Source: an uncultured Bacillota bacterium
GTDB taxonomy: Bacteria; Bacillota; Clostridia; Lachnospirales; CAG-274
Length of the DNA: 64,000 nt
Reading direction: 5' to 3'
NCBI GenBank assembly: GCA_958426775.1
Contig: CATZZP010000006.1
Location: 1 to 64,000, forward strand
Positions 42,967-52,243 of this stretch are shown here, piece after piece. Below the pieces are notes generated by a model. That model worked only from the letters and a program-made list of their open reading frames with translations. It was not told the origin of the DNA and made no database searches. Each line of letters opens with the position of its first letter. Positions within the stretch are counted from its first letter, which is position 1. A program made the position numbers and the translations under genes.

Positions 42967-43200
42967 TTAATCCTGACAGATAAACTCATCAAGTCCTGCA
43001 ACAGCAAGCTGTATATCCTCTTTTAAAATTTTTATATTACGAAGCACAACATTTATAACATAGCTTGCTTCAAGCTGTTCCTCATTACTATATGTAAGCT
43101 CCGTTTTCTTAAGCACACATTCAAGGGTATTAATATTATATTCTGATTTAACAAAGCAATCTAAAACAGAATTTAATTTCTTTAATTTTTTTGAGTTTAT
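42967..43200 (-). pseudogene. 77-residue ORF with ATA in place of a start codon
   Basis: An open frame of 79 codons runs from a stop at 43207-43209 to TAA 42967-42969 with no ATG, GTG or TTG at its 5' end. A strong GGGAGG (43211-43216) lies 10 bases before ATA (43198-43200), exactly where ATG would be expected. The product would be a charged, helical protein (NSKKLKKLNSVLDCF at the start, VAGLDEFICQD at the end) with no family I recognise. Either the start mutated from ATG to ATA, or a rare non-canonical start is used. It is divergent from the HTH gene across the palindrome. Confidence 0.45.
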
Positions 43201-43221
43201 AAAGCGTTAACCTCCCATTTA

Positions 43222-43275
43222 AATAATATTAACCGATATTGGTTAATATTATTGTATACCATTTTCGGTTAATAT
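43222..43275. promoter_or_regulatory. Palindromic operator between divergent genes
   Basis: AATAATATTAACC (43222-43234) and GGTTAATATTATT (43241-43253) form a perfect 13-bp inverted repeat around six bases. A half-site CGGTTAATAT recurs at 43266-43275, and GTTAACC lies at 43206-43212. Probable binding site of the HTH protein encoded next to it. Confidence 0.65.
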
Positions 43276-43297
43276 GCAAATGAAAGGTTGTGATTTT

Positions 43298-43498
43298 ATG
43301 ATTAAATATGATAGACTTTGGGAAACTATGAAAATAAAAAAAATAACTCAATATACCTTAATTAAGCAGTACCATATAAGCCCCGCACAAATAACACGCT
43401 TAAAGCGTAACGAAAGCGTAAGTACAAATACCATTGATACCTTTTGCAAAATATTAGATTGCAGGGTTGAGGATATAACGGAGTATGTTAAAAAATAA
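43298..43498 (+). CDS. Small Cro/C1-type HTH regulator
   Basis: 66 residues, nearly all one helix-turn-helix domain (YDRLWETMKIKKITQYTLIK, ISPAQITRLKRNESVSTNT, ILDCRVEDITEYV). It is predicted to bind DNA as a dimer and to autoregulate through the palindrome just upstream. ATG 43298-43300 has AAAGG upstream; an earlier ATG at 43274 lies in the operator half-site and is unlikely. It resembles antitoxin- and phage-type repressors. Confidence 0.82.
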   Translation: MIKYDRLWETMKIKKITQYTLIKQYHISPAQITRLKRNESVSTNTIDTFCKILDCRVEDITEYVKK

Positions 43499-43529
43499 GC
43501 CTTAATTTAAGAATGTTTATACTTAACTT

Positions 43530-43748
43530 TTATTGAGAATCCATAGCTTTATCAACTGCATGTATTTTTCTATCCACCTCTGCAGGTGACATATCATAAT
43601 CATCTACTATACTATTTACATTTGACTTATATTCGGCATCATGTCTATATTTATAACTATAGCTACTTGAAGATGAATTACTGTCTGAACACGAACCAAT
43701 TAACGAAAGAAATATTAAAATCAAAATACCTATACCTATAATTTTCAT
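43530..43748 (-). CDS. Small predicted lipoprotein
   Basis: 72 residues. The hydrophobic signal (KIIGIGILILIFLSL) ends in lipobox LIGSC (Cys about 20), then a Ser-rich linker (SNSSSSSYSYKY) and a short charged helical tail (VDDYDMSPAEVDRKIHAVDK). AGGAG precedes the ATG. It would be anchored outside the membrane. It follows the exporter permease by 28 bases and may be the fifth gene of that operon. No family recognised. Confidence 0.7.
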   Translation of the reverse strand: MKIIGIGILILIFLSLIGSCSDSNSSSSSYSYKYRHDAEYKSNVNSIVDDYDMSPAEVDRKIHAVDKAMDSQ

Positions 43749-43776
43749 AAATACCCATCTCCTTTTTGTTTAAATA

Positions 43777-44835
43777 TTAAATTCGTATATGTTTTTTAGC
43801 ACCATTAATAAAAAAGGACAATATAGAAGCCATTACACAGCCTGTTATCAAAGTTGAGGCTTCACCTATAAGATAAAAGGGTGCAAAAAGATACCTTACT
43901 ATACCAAGCTCAGGTATAATTGCCGTAACATCAATAAATACAGGGCAGAGAATAAGGCTACCCAAAACCAATATAGGTATAAGTCCGCAGATTACAGACA
44001 ATCTGTTAAAGACAAACTTAATAACCATACTGTAGGCAATAACAAAAATGCCATATAAACTAAGCCTTAAACAGTCATTAAGGCTTAGCCCCCTTACAAC
44101 AGCTAAGGTCAATGCAGAAAAAAAGGTTAAAATTGCAACAGAACTGACTACATTCATTAACCCAAAGGGAATTGATTTCTTTTCATCTCTTATCCATGGA
44201 TTAATTGCAAGTATACCGCCCAGCATAATATAAACCGCAATAAGACCAAGTATGCTGTCAGTGCTTATTTGCTTTTCTTCCTCCGTTACTAAAGGACTGT
44301 CTGCATAGCTGTATTCAATATTAATCGCCTTGCCCTGCTCCAGATAATCATTATAATAGCTAAGAAATTTATCTCTGTCATAGCTTATATTATTTTCTTT
44401 GAGAAAATGGTCTGCAATAGCAGGTGCATAAAGTCTTGACATTTCTGCAAAAAGTTCTTCGTTTACAAGCTCTGTAAGCATTGATGAGGGAGCCTTATAG
44501 CATATAATTGCACCCTTTTTATTACTTATAATATCCTCATAGACGGTATCGGGTATTACATATCCGCAATTTATACTTTCATTTTCCACATCACGTATCA
44601 GGCTCTCTTCACTTTCATAGGGTATAAAGGTTACCATACCCTCTGTTGACTTTAAGGCTGTAGTCAGCTCCTTATTATTATCACAGTAAAAGCCTGCATT
44701 AAAGCCCTTATTTTCCGATATATCAATATATGAAACACAAGGAATTAAAAGAGGAATTATAATTGCCGCCGCCAAAAAAGCAGGATTTTTCAGCTGTCTT
44801 TTTATATATATAAAAAATATTCTGACTGATTTCAT
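43777..44835 (-). CDS. ABC-2 type transporter permease (second)
   Basis: 352 residues. One N-terminal membrane helix, a large extracytoplasmic domain (about 35-190) and five C-terminal helices: the YhgE/ABC-2 layout with its helix 1 to 2 loop expanded. It starts inside the preceding permease gene (4-base ATGA overlap). With its partner it likely forms a heterodimeric export pore for the ATPase of this operon. Substrate unknown. Confidence 0.82.
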   Translation of the reverse strand: MKSVRIFFIYIKRQLKNPAFLAAAIIIPLLIPCVSYIDISENKGFNAGFYCDNNKELTTALKSTEGMVTFIPYESEESLIRDVENESINCGYVIPDTVYEDIISNKKGAIICYKAPSSMLTELVNEELFAEMSRLYAPAIADHFLKENNISYDRDKFLSYYNDYLEQGKAINIEYSYADSPLVTEEEKQISTDSILGLIAVYIMLGGILAINPWIRDEKKSIPFGLMNVVSSVAILTFFSALTLAVVRGLSLNDCLRLSLYGIFVIAYSMVIKFVFNRLSVICGLIPILVLGSLILCPVFIDVTAIIPELGIVRYLFAPFYLIGEASTLITGCVMASILSFFINGAKKHIRI

Positions 44836-46016
44836 ACCTCCTTCACCTCCCTGAAAAGCTGTACACCTACAACAAAAGCATAAATACCTGCCACCATGGC
44901 TGAATATATACCGAAGCTTACCGCAAGCTCCTCTGTAAGAAATGCCGACAGCAGACCATAGATTATATATACAGGACTATAGCCGGTAAAAAATGCTACA
45001 CTCTCAGGCAAAAAGGCTTCAGGTAATACTGCACCCCCTACAAAGGCTGATACAAGCACAAACACAAACAAAACCAATGCTCCCGCCCAAGCCGAAAATA
45101 CAGTATATACTCCGCTGACTATAAGAGAGATTAAAACAAGGGAAAGAAAAGCTGCCGTTATATTAAAGCTAAAATCAATACCCCCTATATAAAGCCCTGC
45201 TATAATTAATGCATAGAGCAGAATATAAAAAACCATAACCATAATATTATCGGCTAAAAACAAAGCAACCTTACCTATACCTCTACGCTTTAAAATACTC
45301 TCAAAGCTTTTATTTTCATTTCCTGTTACAAAAGCAAGACATGTACCCGACAAAAGCAGAATAACCGATATTGCTCCGATGCCGTAATATTCTCCTATAC
45401 TTAAGGTACCTGATGCAGAAACATTTTCATTTTTAAAAAGCTCTCCTCTCGGCAGATAAATATTAAGATACATCATATTATAATCTTTAACCTTTTCATC
45501 AAGAGCCTTATTATCCTCACCTTCAGTACTGTAAAAGCCTGCCTGTACCGCCGCCTGGACATCGGCAAGCATACCTATACCATTATCTGCTAAATCCTTA
45601 AAAAGCCGGCTGTACAGGCTACTGTTTTCAGGTAATATCACCCTTGCAGGTACATTTTCACCGTAGACAATATTTTGTATAAAGCGATAAGGCAAAATTA
45701 CTGCACCGTCCAGTTCTCCACTATTAAGCATTTCAAGTGCCGTAGCTTCATCATTAACATAGGTAAACTCACATATTGACTCAACACTTTCAATATTCTT
45801 TACCATACCTAAAACCAGGTCAATATACTTATCCTCTTCGGGACGCACTACACCTATAACCTGTTTATCCACAGCATTTTCCTTATAAATAAGCTTGTTT
45901 GCTCCATAGGCAAAAATACCCATAATAAAGCAAAGAGCCAAGGCTCCTGCCGTAATACCCGGCAGAAACCTCAGCATCCTTTTAATTTTAAATAATGTAA
46001 GTTTTATAAAAAACAT
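44832..46016 (-). CDS. ABC-2 type transporter permease (first)
   Basis: 394 residues. One N-terminal helix (RFLPGITAGALALCFIMGIF), an outside domain of about 170 residues, then five or six helices. Same topology as the neighbouring permease with little evident sequence similarity. It begins 10 bases after the anchored acidic protein gene. Probable half of an exporter. Confidence 0.82.
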   Translation of the reverse strand: MFFIKLTLFKIKRMLRFLPGITAGALALCFIMGIFAYGANKLIYKENAVDKQVIGVVRPEEDKYIDLVLGMVKNIESVESICEFTYVNDEATALEMLNSGELDGAVILPYRFIQNIVYGENVPARVILPENSSLYSRLFKDLADNGIGMLADVQAAVQAGFYSTEGEDNKALDEKVKDYNMMYLNIYLPRGELFKNENVSASGTLSIGEYYGIGAISVILLLSGTCLAFVTGNENKSFESILKRRGIGKVALFLADNIMVMVFYILLYALIIAGLYIGGIDFSFNITAAFLSLVLISLIVSGVYTVFSAWAGALVLFVFVLVSAFVGGAVLPEAFLPESVAFFTGYSPVYIIYGLLSAFLTEELAVSFGIYSAMVAGIYAFVVGVQLFREVKEV

Positions 46017-46026
46017 ATTATTTACC

Positions 46027-47643
46027 TTATTGCATTTCCATTAAAACTCCGAAAAGTCCTGCCTGAAGCTCGGACATAATCTCTGAATACTCGTCCTCAT
46101 TAATTTCAAATATATTGACAACCTTACCCTCAGGCTTTGTTACCTCACCATCTAAAGACTTAATATCCAGAGTATAACCAAAGCTGCCTAAGCTTTCACC
46201 CTGAGCTACAGCCTCAATATTTGTAAAGTCAAGCTTTGTTGTAGTATCATCAGATACAACACTGCCTGTAATATTAAGAGCCATAGCCTCTGCATCATCA
46301 GTGGTTGCCTTTACAGCAGCCTGCAATGTACCGTTAGAAGCATCATAATCACTTTCAAAAGCAACAGCTACTTTTGCACCCTCTCCGCTCATTGAAACAG
46401 CATAGCTTTCCTTAAGGCTATCTGCATTTTCAACACTATCGTTATAAGCTATAACCATATTGCTGTTGTCAGGAGCTGTAAGTGTAAGTGCTAAATCAAG
46501 GCTGTTATCTGTATCAAGACCGCCGTTTACAGTAAACTTAACAGTACTACCCTCATAGGTAACATCTGCTGTTATTTCGCTATCTACAACAATACCCTTA
46601 TTTATGTAGAAATTAGCCTTAACATCGCCTACCATAGCATTTGTTGTAAAGTCCTGAATTGCACCGTCAAGCTCTGCAATATATTCATCAGAGCTTGAAT
46701 AGCCTGCTGCCAAATAATTTGCTAAAGCCGCTTCCTTTACGCTTTCCTTCACGCTTTCGCAAGCATAAACATCATTAATTGTATTTTTCAGAAAATCTGT
46801 TGCATCTGCCCCGGCTATTTCTACAGTATAACCAACACACTTTGTCGTACCGCTTGCCAGCTCAAATTCTTTTGCCTCTGCCTTGCTGTACTGCATACTC
46901 TCTTTAAGTGCATTAAAATTATCCATATAGGCTTTTACTACAGCATCATCAATTTCCTCTGTTTCAATCTCATCAAAAAGTCTTAAAGAAATTTCCTCTT
47001 GATTTTCAAAATCATTAATATCTTCTATGTATTGTGAAAATACGGGAGAGTTCTTAATCTGACCTAAAATATCAACAGTTGACATGGAAAATACCGTTGT
47101 GCTTGCCATAGGCATATTAATAAGGATGCTTTCATTGTCGGTGTAGGCATTCAAAACATCAAGGCTCATTCCCTGATAATCACCCTTTAGGGATAAATTT
47201 GCCTGCTTTGCAGTATTGTCAACATTAGCCTCAACAGAAACACCAACACCGTTCACATCCTCATACCCGGGCATATTTATAATAGAAATATCCTGAGTTA
47301 AGGTATATTTACCGTTTGAAAGCATTTCTGCAACACCCGGTGATATAATTTGTTTAAATACACTCTCACGCTCTGCTATAGCTGTACCTGTTGCAGTAAA
47401 GGCATTGGCAAGTTCTGCCTTAGGATTAGAGCTAAGCATGAATGCAACTACAGCAACTACCGCAACTGCCACCACACCTATAATTACAGGTGTCTTACTT
47501 TTTTTAGGTATCTCAGGCTCTGCTTTCGGCTCTGTAACTATTTCAGAAACAGGCTCCTGCACAGCCTCAGTAACAGGCTCCTGCACAGCTTCTGTTATAT
47601 TTTCGTCCACCTGATTGTTTAAGTTGTTGTTTTCATCACTCAT
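46027..47643 (-). CDS. Membrane-anchored protein with large extracytoplasmic domain, unknown function
   Basis: 538 residues. An acidic cytoplasmic tail (about 1-45) contains the imperfect repeat EAVQEPV-TEAVQEPV. One transmembrane helix follows (TPVIIGVVAVAVVAVVAFML, about 50-69), then a large beta-rich domain of repeated amphipathic strands with many Asn, Asp and Ser. Strongly acidic overall. No enzyme motif or recognised family. AGGGAGG precedes the ATG. It sits between the ATPase and permeases and may gate the exporter or receive its substrate. Confidence 0.75.
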   Translation of the reverse strand: MSDENNNLNNQVDENITEAVQEPVTEAVQEPVSEIVTEPKAEPEIPKKSKTPVIIGVVAVAVVAVVAFMLSSNPKAELANAFTATGTAIAERESVFKQIISPGVAEMLSNGKYTLTQDISIINMPGYEDVNGVGVSVEANVDNTAKQANLSLKGDYQGMSLDVLNAYTDNESILINMPMASTTVFSMSTVDILGQIKNSPVFSQYIEDINDFENQEEISLRLFDEIETEEIDDAVVKAYMDNFNALKESMQYSKAEAKEFELASGTTKCVGYTVEIAGADATDFLKNTINDVYACESVKESVKEAALANYLAAGYSSSDEYIAELDGAIQDFTTNAMVGDVKANFYINKGIVVDSEITADVTYEGSTVKFTVNGGLDTDNSLDLALTLTAPDNSNMVIAYNDSVENADSLKESYAVSMSGEGAKVAVAFESDYDASNGTLQAAVKATTDDAEAMALNITGSVVSDDTTTKLDFTNIEAVAQGESLGSFGYTLDIKSLDGEVTKPEGKVVNIFEINEDEYSEIMSELQAGLFGVLMEMQ

Positions 47644-47658
47644 AATTTTTCCTCCCTT

Positions 47659-48315
47659 TTAGATAAGCTTTGAAATTTCATTTATTGACAAGGTCTTGTC
47701 TATAGGCACAAGAACACCCTCCTTAATCATATACAGCCTTGTACAAAGCTGTATTTCAGCCTCAAGGTGTGTTGTCATAACAACCGTACCGCCTTCATTT
47801 ACATAGGATAAAAGATAGTCTGCTATTTCTGCCCTGCCCTTTAGGTCAAGAGCTGTACCCGGCTCATCTAAAATAAGAACAGGTGGCTTTGTAACAAGAG
47901 CTATTGCTATTGAAATACGTCTTTTCATACCGCCCGATAGCTTACTGACAGTTTTATTAAGATATTTCTCAATACCAAGTCGCTTAATTTCCTCTCTTTT
48001 TAAAAATGACTTTATATCCTTACACCACAGCTTTAAATTATCCCCTGCCGTTAATTCCTCAATTAAAGGATTTGTCTGTGGTACATACCCTGTATATTTA
48101 CTGCAAATACGCCTGTTATTTAAGGCTGATTGGTTTTCGTAAAAGAGCTTTCCTCCGTCGGCATGGGCCACACCTGCCATAATAGTAAGCAGGGTTGTTT
48201 TGCCACAGCCGTTAGCTCCCAAGATGCCTATACACTCGCCCTTATTCACATTAAAGGTTATATCACGCAAAACTGTGTTTTTATACCTTTTGCTGATATG
48301 CTCTGCTTTTATCAT
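47659..48315 (-). CDS. ABC transporter ATP-binding protein
   Basis: 218 residues from ATG 48313-48315 (GGGAGG upstream); a longer reading from 48423 would extend into the spoIVA terminator and is rejected. Walker A GANGCGKTT near 33, Q-loop GYVPQTNPL, signature LSGGMKRRISIAI, Walker B VLILDEPGTALD and switch His in TTHLE. It drives the ABC-2 exporter downstream. First gene of a four- or five-gene operon. Confidence 0.92.
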   Translation of the reverse strand: MIKAEHISKRYKNTVLRDITFNVNKGECIGILGANGCGKTTLLTIMAGVAHADGGKLFYENQSALNNRRICSKYTGYVPQTNPLIEELTAGDNLKLWCKDIKSFLKREEIKRLGIEKYLNKTVSKLSGGMKRRISIAIALVTKPPVLILDEPGTALDLKGRAEIADYLLSYVNEGGTVVMTTHLEAEIQLCTRLYMIKEGVLVPIDKTLSINEISKLI

Positions 48316-48379
48316 ATAATAAAATTCCTCCCATTTATTATATTTTAACACACTAAAGTATAAAATGCAACAATAAAAA

Positions 48380-48399
48380 GGTGTTGCACACACAACACC
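48380..48399 (-). terminator. Terminator after spoIVA
   Basis: GGTGTTG (48380-48386) / CAACACC (48393-48399), with TTTTTATTG on the minus strand. Confidence 0.87.
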
Positions 48400-48407
48400 C
48401 CATAAAA

Positions 48408-49886
48408 TCATAACAATATGCAAATAAGCCCTCCACTGCCCTCATTCATTATTTTTTGCAGAGTTTCCTGAAATTTCATCTGGGCGTCCTCAGGTATTCT
48501 ACCTACCTTACTGTTTAAGTCCTCTCTGATTAAATCCGACATACTCCTGCCAAAGATATTATAGCTCCACAGGTTTTCCCTGTTGCCTTCAAACTGCTGT
48601 GCAAGATATTCTGCAAGCTCCTTTGACTGTTCCTCTGAACCCACTATAGGTGCCACGGTTGTCTGAATATCTGCCCTGATCATATGTATACTGGGGGCAG
48701 AGGCTTTCAGCTTTATGCCATATTTGCCTGCATGCTTTGCAACCTCAGGTCTGCTAAGCTCCATTTCCTCAGGTGAAGGCATAACAACACCGTAGCCCTT
48801 ACGGTTTACCTCCTCTAAGGCAAAGCGTACCTTATCATACTGACTTTTGGCCATGCTCAAGGCTTTGATGGTTTCAATAAGCTCATATTCATCGGCAATC
48901 TGAGTGCCTGTGGTTTCCGAAAGAACAGAGTAAAATAAATCATCAACCATAGCCACATCAACAGTAGCACTACCTGTGCCTAAATCAATGCTTTCTACAT
49001 ATGCCTTTTTTACTTTATCATTTTCAAGAATAATATTAGGTAATTCCTTAACCTGTCTTAAGCTGTTAAGGTCAAAAGGCATTTCCTTAAGAGAGCTAAT
49101 TATGCTTGATTTTAAGCTATGGTCAACAGGCAGTACCTCAAGCCATTTAGGCAAATTTATGCCCACCTGTGCCAAAGGAAATTCATATAACAGCTGTTCA
49201 AGAATAGCTGTTATATTTTCCACTTTTAATTGTGAGCAATTAAGAGGCACTACAGGTACCTGATATTTTTCCCTAAGCTCGTTAGCAAGGGCTGTGGTCT
49301 GTTCACTATAAGGTGTTGCACTGTTCAAGATAACAATAAAGGGTTTTTCAAGCTCCTTTAATTCATTTATTACTCTTTCCTCTGCCTCAACATATCCCTC
49401 TCTGTCAAGCTCACCGATAGTACCGTCGGTAGTAATTACAATGCCTATGGTAGAATGCTCTGTAATTACCTTTCTTGTGCCTATCTCTGCTGCCCTGGCA
49501 AAGGGCATTTTTTCCTCTGACCATGGGGTATTTACCATTCTCGGCTCTTCACCGTCATTGTAGCCCTCTGCACCTTTGGTTGGATAACCCACACAATCTA
49601 TCAACCTGACCTTTAGCTTAATATCCTCATCAAGCTTTATTTCAATCGCCTCATTAGGTACAAACTTAGGCTCTGTAGTCATTATAGTTTTGCCTGCTGC
49701 ACTTTGGGGTAGTTCATCCTTTGCTCTTTCTCTGCTGTACACGTTTTCAATATTAGGTAATACAAGTAAATCCATAAATCGCTTGATAAAGGTAGATTTA
49801 CCTGTTCTTACGGGACCTACAACACCTATGTAAATATCTCCGTTGGTTCTTTCTGCTATGTCCTTATATATGCTGAAATTATCCAT
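48408..49886 (-). CDS. spoIVA: Stage IV sporulation protein A
   Basis: 492 residues, the normal length. The N-terminal ATPase domain has Walker A GPVRTGKST near 24 and the IDCVGYPTKGAEGY switch region. A long middle domain follows, then a conserved C-terminus ending GGLICILL that anchors it to SpoVM. SpoIVA polymerises by ATP hydrolysis on the forespore surface as the base of the spore coat. It has its own terminator. Mother-cell (sigma-E) control is known for the family but no promoter was assigned here. Confidence 0.97.
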   Translation of the reverse strand: MDNFSIYKDIAERTNGDIYIGVVGPVRTGKSTFIKRFMDLLVLPNIENVYSRERAKDELPQSAAGKTIMTTEPKFVPNEAIEIKLDEDIKLKVRLIDCVGYPTKGAEGYNDGEEPRMVNTPWSEEKMPFARAAEIGTRKVITEHSTIGIVITTDGTIGELDREGYVEAEERVINELKELEKPFIVILNSATPYSEQTTALANELREKYQVPVVPLNCSQLKVENITAILEQLLYEFPLAQVGINLPKWLEVLPVDHSLKSSIISSLKEMPFDLNSLRQVKELPNIILENDKVKKAYVESIDLGTGSATVDVAMVDDLFYSVLSETTGTQIADEYELIETIKALSMAKSQYDKVRFALEEVNRKGYGVVMPSPEEMELSRPEVAKHAGKYGIKLKASAPSIHMIRADIQTTVAPIVGSEEQSKELAEYLAQQFEGNRENLWSYNIFGRSMSDLIREDLNSKVGRIPEDAQMKFQETLQKIMNEGSGGLICILL

Positions 49887-49987
49887 ATTGCCTCCTTATA
49901 AAAATGTATGGATACAATATTATATTACTTAACCCCAATAATAAGAACAAACGGATTTATATGCTTAAAAAAAAATATTATAAAAAA

Positions 49988-50029
49988 GACACAACCTGCA
50001 TAATATACAAAAAATAAACAGCTTGTGTC
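49988..50029 (-). terminator. Terminator after the stalk-domain protein gene
   Basis: GACACAA (49988-49994) / TTGTGTC (50023-50029), with TTTTTTATAA following on the minus strand. Confidence 0.75.
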
Positions 50030-50050
50030 CAATATTAATTTTAAAATTTA

Positions 50051-50893
50051 TTATTTAATAACCAGACTCTCTAAAATTTCATTACTCTTACGAATAATTT
50101 CATCACTTGCAAGAGATAGCTCCCCTATTTTTTCCTCTGCCTCATCGGCTGTAACTTTACCGTCACAATAGTCAAGCATAATCTCTAAGGTGCTTTTAAG
50201 CTTACTCATAGCTTCAAGCCTTACAGCCTGTAGCTCTGACATATTATCAGGCACTTCCAGCTTTTCAACATCATTCATTACATCCTCTACCGTTTTTATT
50301 GCATTATATATTTTAACACGATAGCTCTGTAATGCCGCTGAGTTTACCTCGCCCTCTATTTTTGACATTTCCTCACAAAGTGCGGAAACCTCATCAAGAG
50401 GCACTGTTATCCTTGCATATTCTTCAAGGAAGGTGCTTGCCTGCATTATATCACTCAACTTTTCACCTTTTGTGCTGATTTCAACGGTTTTGGTTGCACC
50501 GTTCCATGTTACGGAGGCTCCCGCCGCTTCACTTACGGCACGTAAGGGAAGCAGCATTGAACCGTTCACAATCTGTGCCGGTACGTCCAGAGGCTTAGCC
50601 TCGTCATTTATGCTAAGCTGAGTACTGCCTGCTCCTACACTGACAGTTATATTTTCACCTTTAAGTACAGCTGTCTTTGTATCAGCCTCCCAGCTTACCT
50701 CATATCCCATTTTTTCAAATACGCCTCTTAAAGGTATAAGTGTTCTGCCCTCTACAATAACAGGACCTTGTCCCGAAAAGGCTATCTTTTCGCCATCCAG
50801 TTCAACAGCAATATTACTCTCTGCACCAAAAGCACCATAGCATATACCAAGCGTTACTGTAATTGCCGTAAAAGCACTAATCAATCTTTTCAT
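50051..50893 (-). CDS. Secreted copper-amine-oxidase N-terminal-like (stalk) domain protein
   Basis: 280 residues from ATG 50891-50893 (GGAGGAGG upstream). A signal peptide (KRLISAFTAITVTLGICYG, AFA-like cleavage) is followed by a duplicated stalk domain (about 27-140) with GRTLIPLRGVFEKMGYEVSW and its paralogous copy LLPLRAVSEAAGASVTW. A helical C-terminal region (about 150-280) completes it. It is probably surface-located and non-enzymatic, as no oxidase domain is present. Its start overlaps the end of the CorC-type gene, so it is translated from the same transcript. Confidence 0.85.
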   Translation of the reverse strand: MKRLISAFTAITVTLGICYGAFGAESNIAVELDGEKIAFSGQGPVIVEGRTLIPLRGVFEKMGYEVSWEADTKTAVLKGENITVSVGAGSTQLSINDEAKPLDVPAQIVNGSMLLPLRAVSEAAGASVTWNGATKTVEISTKGEKLSDIMQASTFLEEYARITVPLDEVSALCEEMSKIEGEVNSAALQSYRVKIYNAIKTVEDVMNDVEKLEVPDNMSELQAVRLEAMSKLKSTLEIMLDYCDGKVTADEAEEKIGELSLASDEIIRKSNEILESLVIK

Positions 50894-52145
50894 CAGTTTT
50901 TTCCTCCTCCGGTTTATTTGTAACCTTAATTTTAACCTCAATAGCACGTCTTTTGTTTGCTCTTGTCACGGTGATTATAAGGTTTTCATAAACAACGGTA
51001 TCTCCTACCTTTGGTATACTGCCTATTTGGTCTGCTACCCAACCGTTTACGGAAAGATGCTCTTCTTCAATATTTATATCAAATTCCTCTAAAACCTTAT
51101 CAAGATTAGCCGTACCTAAAACTATATATTCCTGTTCATTTATCTTTTTAATATCAGGTACAACCTTGTCATGCTCGTCCCATATCTCGCCTACAAGCTC
51201 CTCTAAAATATCCTCAAGGGTAATAAGCCCCTGTATACCGCCAAACTCATCAATAATAACTGCAATATGAATATGCTTTCTCTGGAACTCCGACATAAGC
51301 TTTGAAATACTCATAGTCGGAGCTACTAAAAGGATAGGGTGAATTATATCCTTAATTTCCTTATCAGAATTAATCACGTGCTTAAAAAAGTCCTTCTGGT
51401 TAATAAAGCCTGACACATCATCAATGGTTTTATGGTATACAGGCAGTCTTGAATAGCCGCACTCCTGAAAGACCTCCGTAATCTCCTCAACCGTGTATGT
51501 ATCTCTTATTGCAACAATATTAGGACGTGGGGTACATATATCCCTTACAAAAACCTCATCAAACTCAATTGCATTTATAATCAGACCACCGGATTTTTCA
51601 TCAAAATTACCGTCCTGGGTAGCCTCCTCAACCATAGATACAATTTCCTCATCAGTTATTTTATCAACATTTTTTAAATTTAAAAATTTACTTATAAGCT
51701 TTTTCCATAAACCAAACAGAAAGTTTACGGGTGTAAGCACAATCATAATTATACGAAGCAAGGGTGCCGCCGCCTTGGAAATACTCATTGAAGCATCACC
51801 TGCTACGCTTTTAGGTGTAATTTCACCGAAAATAAGCACTGTTACTGTCATAACAGCCGTTGCCACCGTAACACCCGATTGACCGAAAATATTTGTAAAA
51901 AGCACAGTTGCCAAGGAGGTTGATAAAATATTGACTATATTATTACCTACTAAAATTGTAGATAAAAGCTTGTCATAGTCCTCTGACAGCTTTAAAACAA
52001 GCTTAGCACGCTTATTTCCTCCTGCTGCCTCGTTCTTCATTTTAATACGGTTAAACTTGGTAAAGGCTGTTTCCGTACCCGAAAAATAGGCAGAGCACAT
52101 AATAAGAAAGGTTATAATAATAGCCAGCGACAGATTTTCGTCCAT
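50877..52145 (-). CDS. CorC/HlyC family transporter (DUF21, CBS pair)
   Basis: About 422 residues. An N-terminal DUF21 membrane domain of about four helices (SLAIIITFLIMCSAYFSGTE) precedes a tandem CBS domain (about 205-325, VRDICTPRPNIVAIRD) and a CorC/HlyC C-terminal domain (LSVNGWVADQIG). Such proteins transport or extrude Mg or Co ions. The start is uncertain: AAGGAG is 17 bases before the ATG used here and directly abuts an in-frame GTG at 52161-52163. It overlaps the stalk-domain gene downstream. Confidence 0.88.
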   Translation of the reverse strand: MDENLSLAIIITFLIMCSAYFSGTETAFTKFNRIKMKNEAAGGNKRAKLVLKLSEDYDKLLSTILVGNNIVNILSTSLATVLFTNIFGQSGVTVATAVMTVTVLIFGEITPKSVAGDASMSISKAAAPLLRIIMIVLTPVNFLFGLWKKLISKFLNLKNVDKITDEEIVSMVEEATQDGNFDEKSGGLIINAIEFDEVFVRDICTPRPNIVAIRDTYTVEEITEVFQECGYSRLPVYHKTIDDVSGFINQKDFFKHVINSDKEIKDIIHPILLVAPTMSISKLMSEFQRKHIHIAVIIDEFGGIQGLITLEDILEELVGEIWDEHDKVVPDIKKINEQEYIVLGTANLDKVLEEFDINIEEEHLSVNGWVADQIGSIPKVGDTVVYENLIITVTRANKRRAIEVKIKVTNKPEEEKTDEKID

Positions 52146-52243
52146 AAAGATTAATTTTTTCACTCCTTAATTTATTTCCGTTTTATTCCTGACAGGTATT
52201 TAAAAAAATTATAATATATATAGGTTTCCTTGTCAACAACTGA

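Noticed and set aside
48316..48423. Longer N-terminus for the exporter ATPase
   Set aside because: The extension crosses the spoIVA terminator and overlaps spoIVA; the RBS-supported start at 48315 gives a standard ABC N-terminus.
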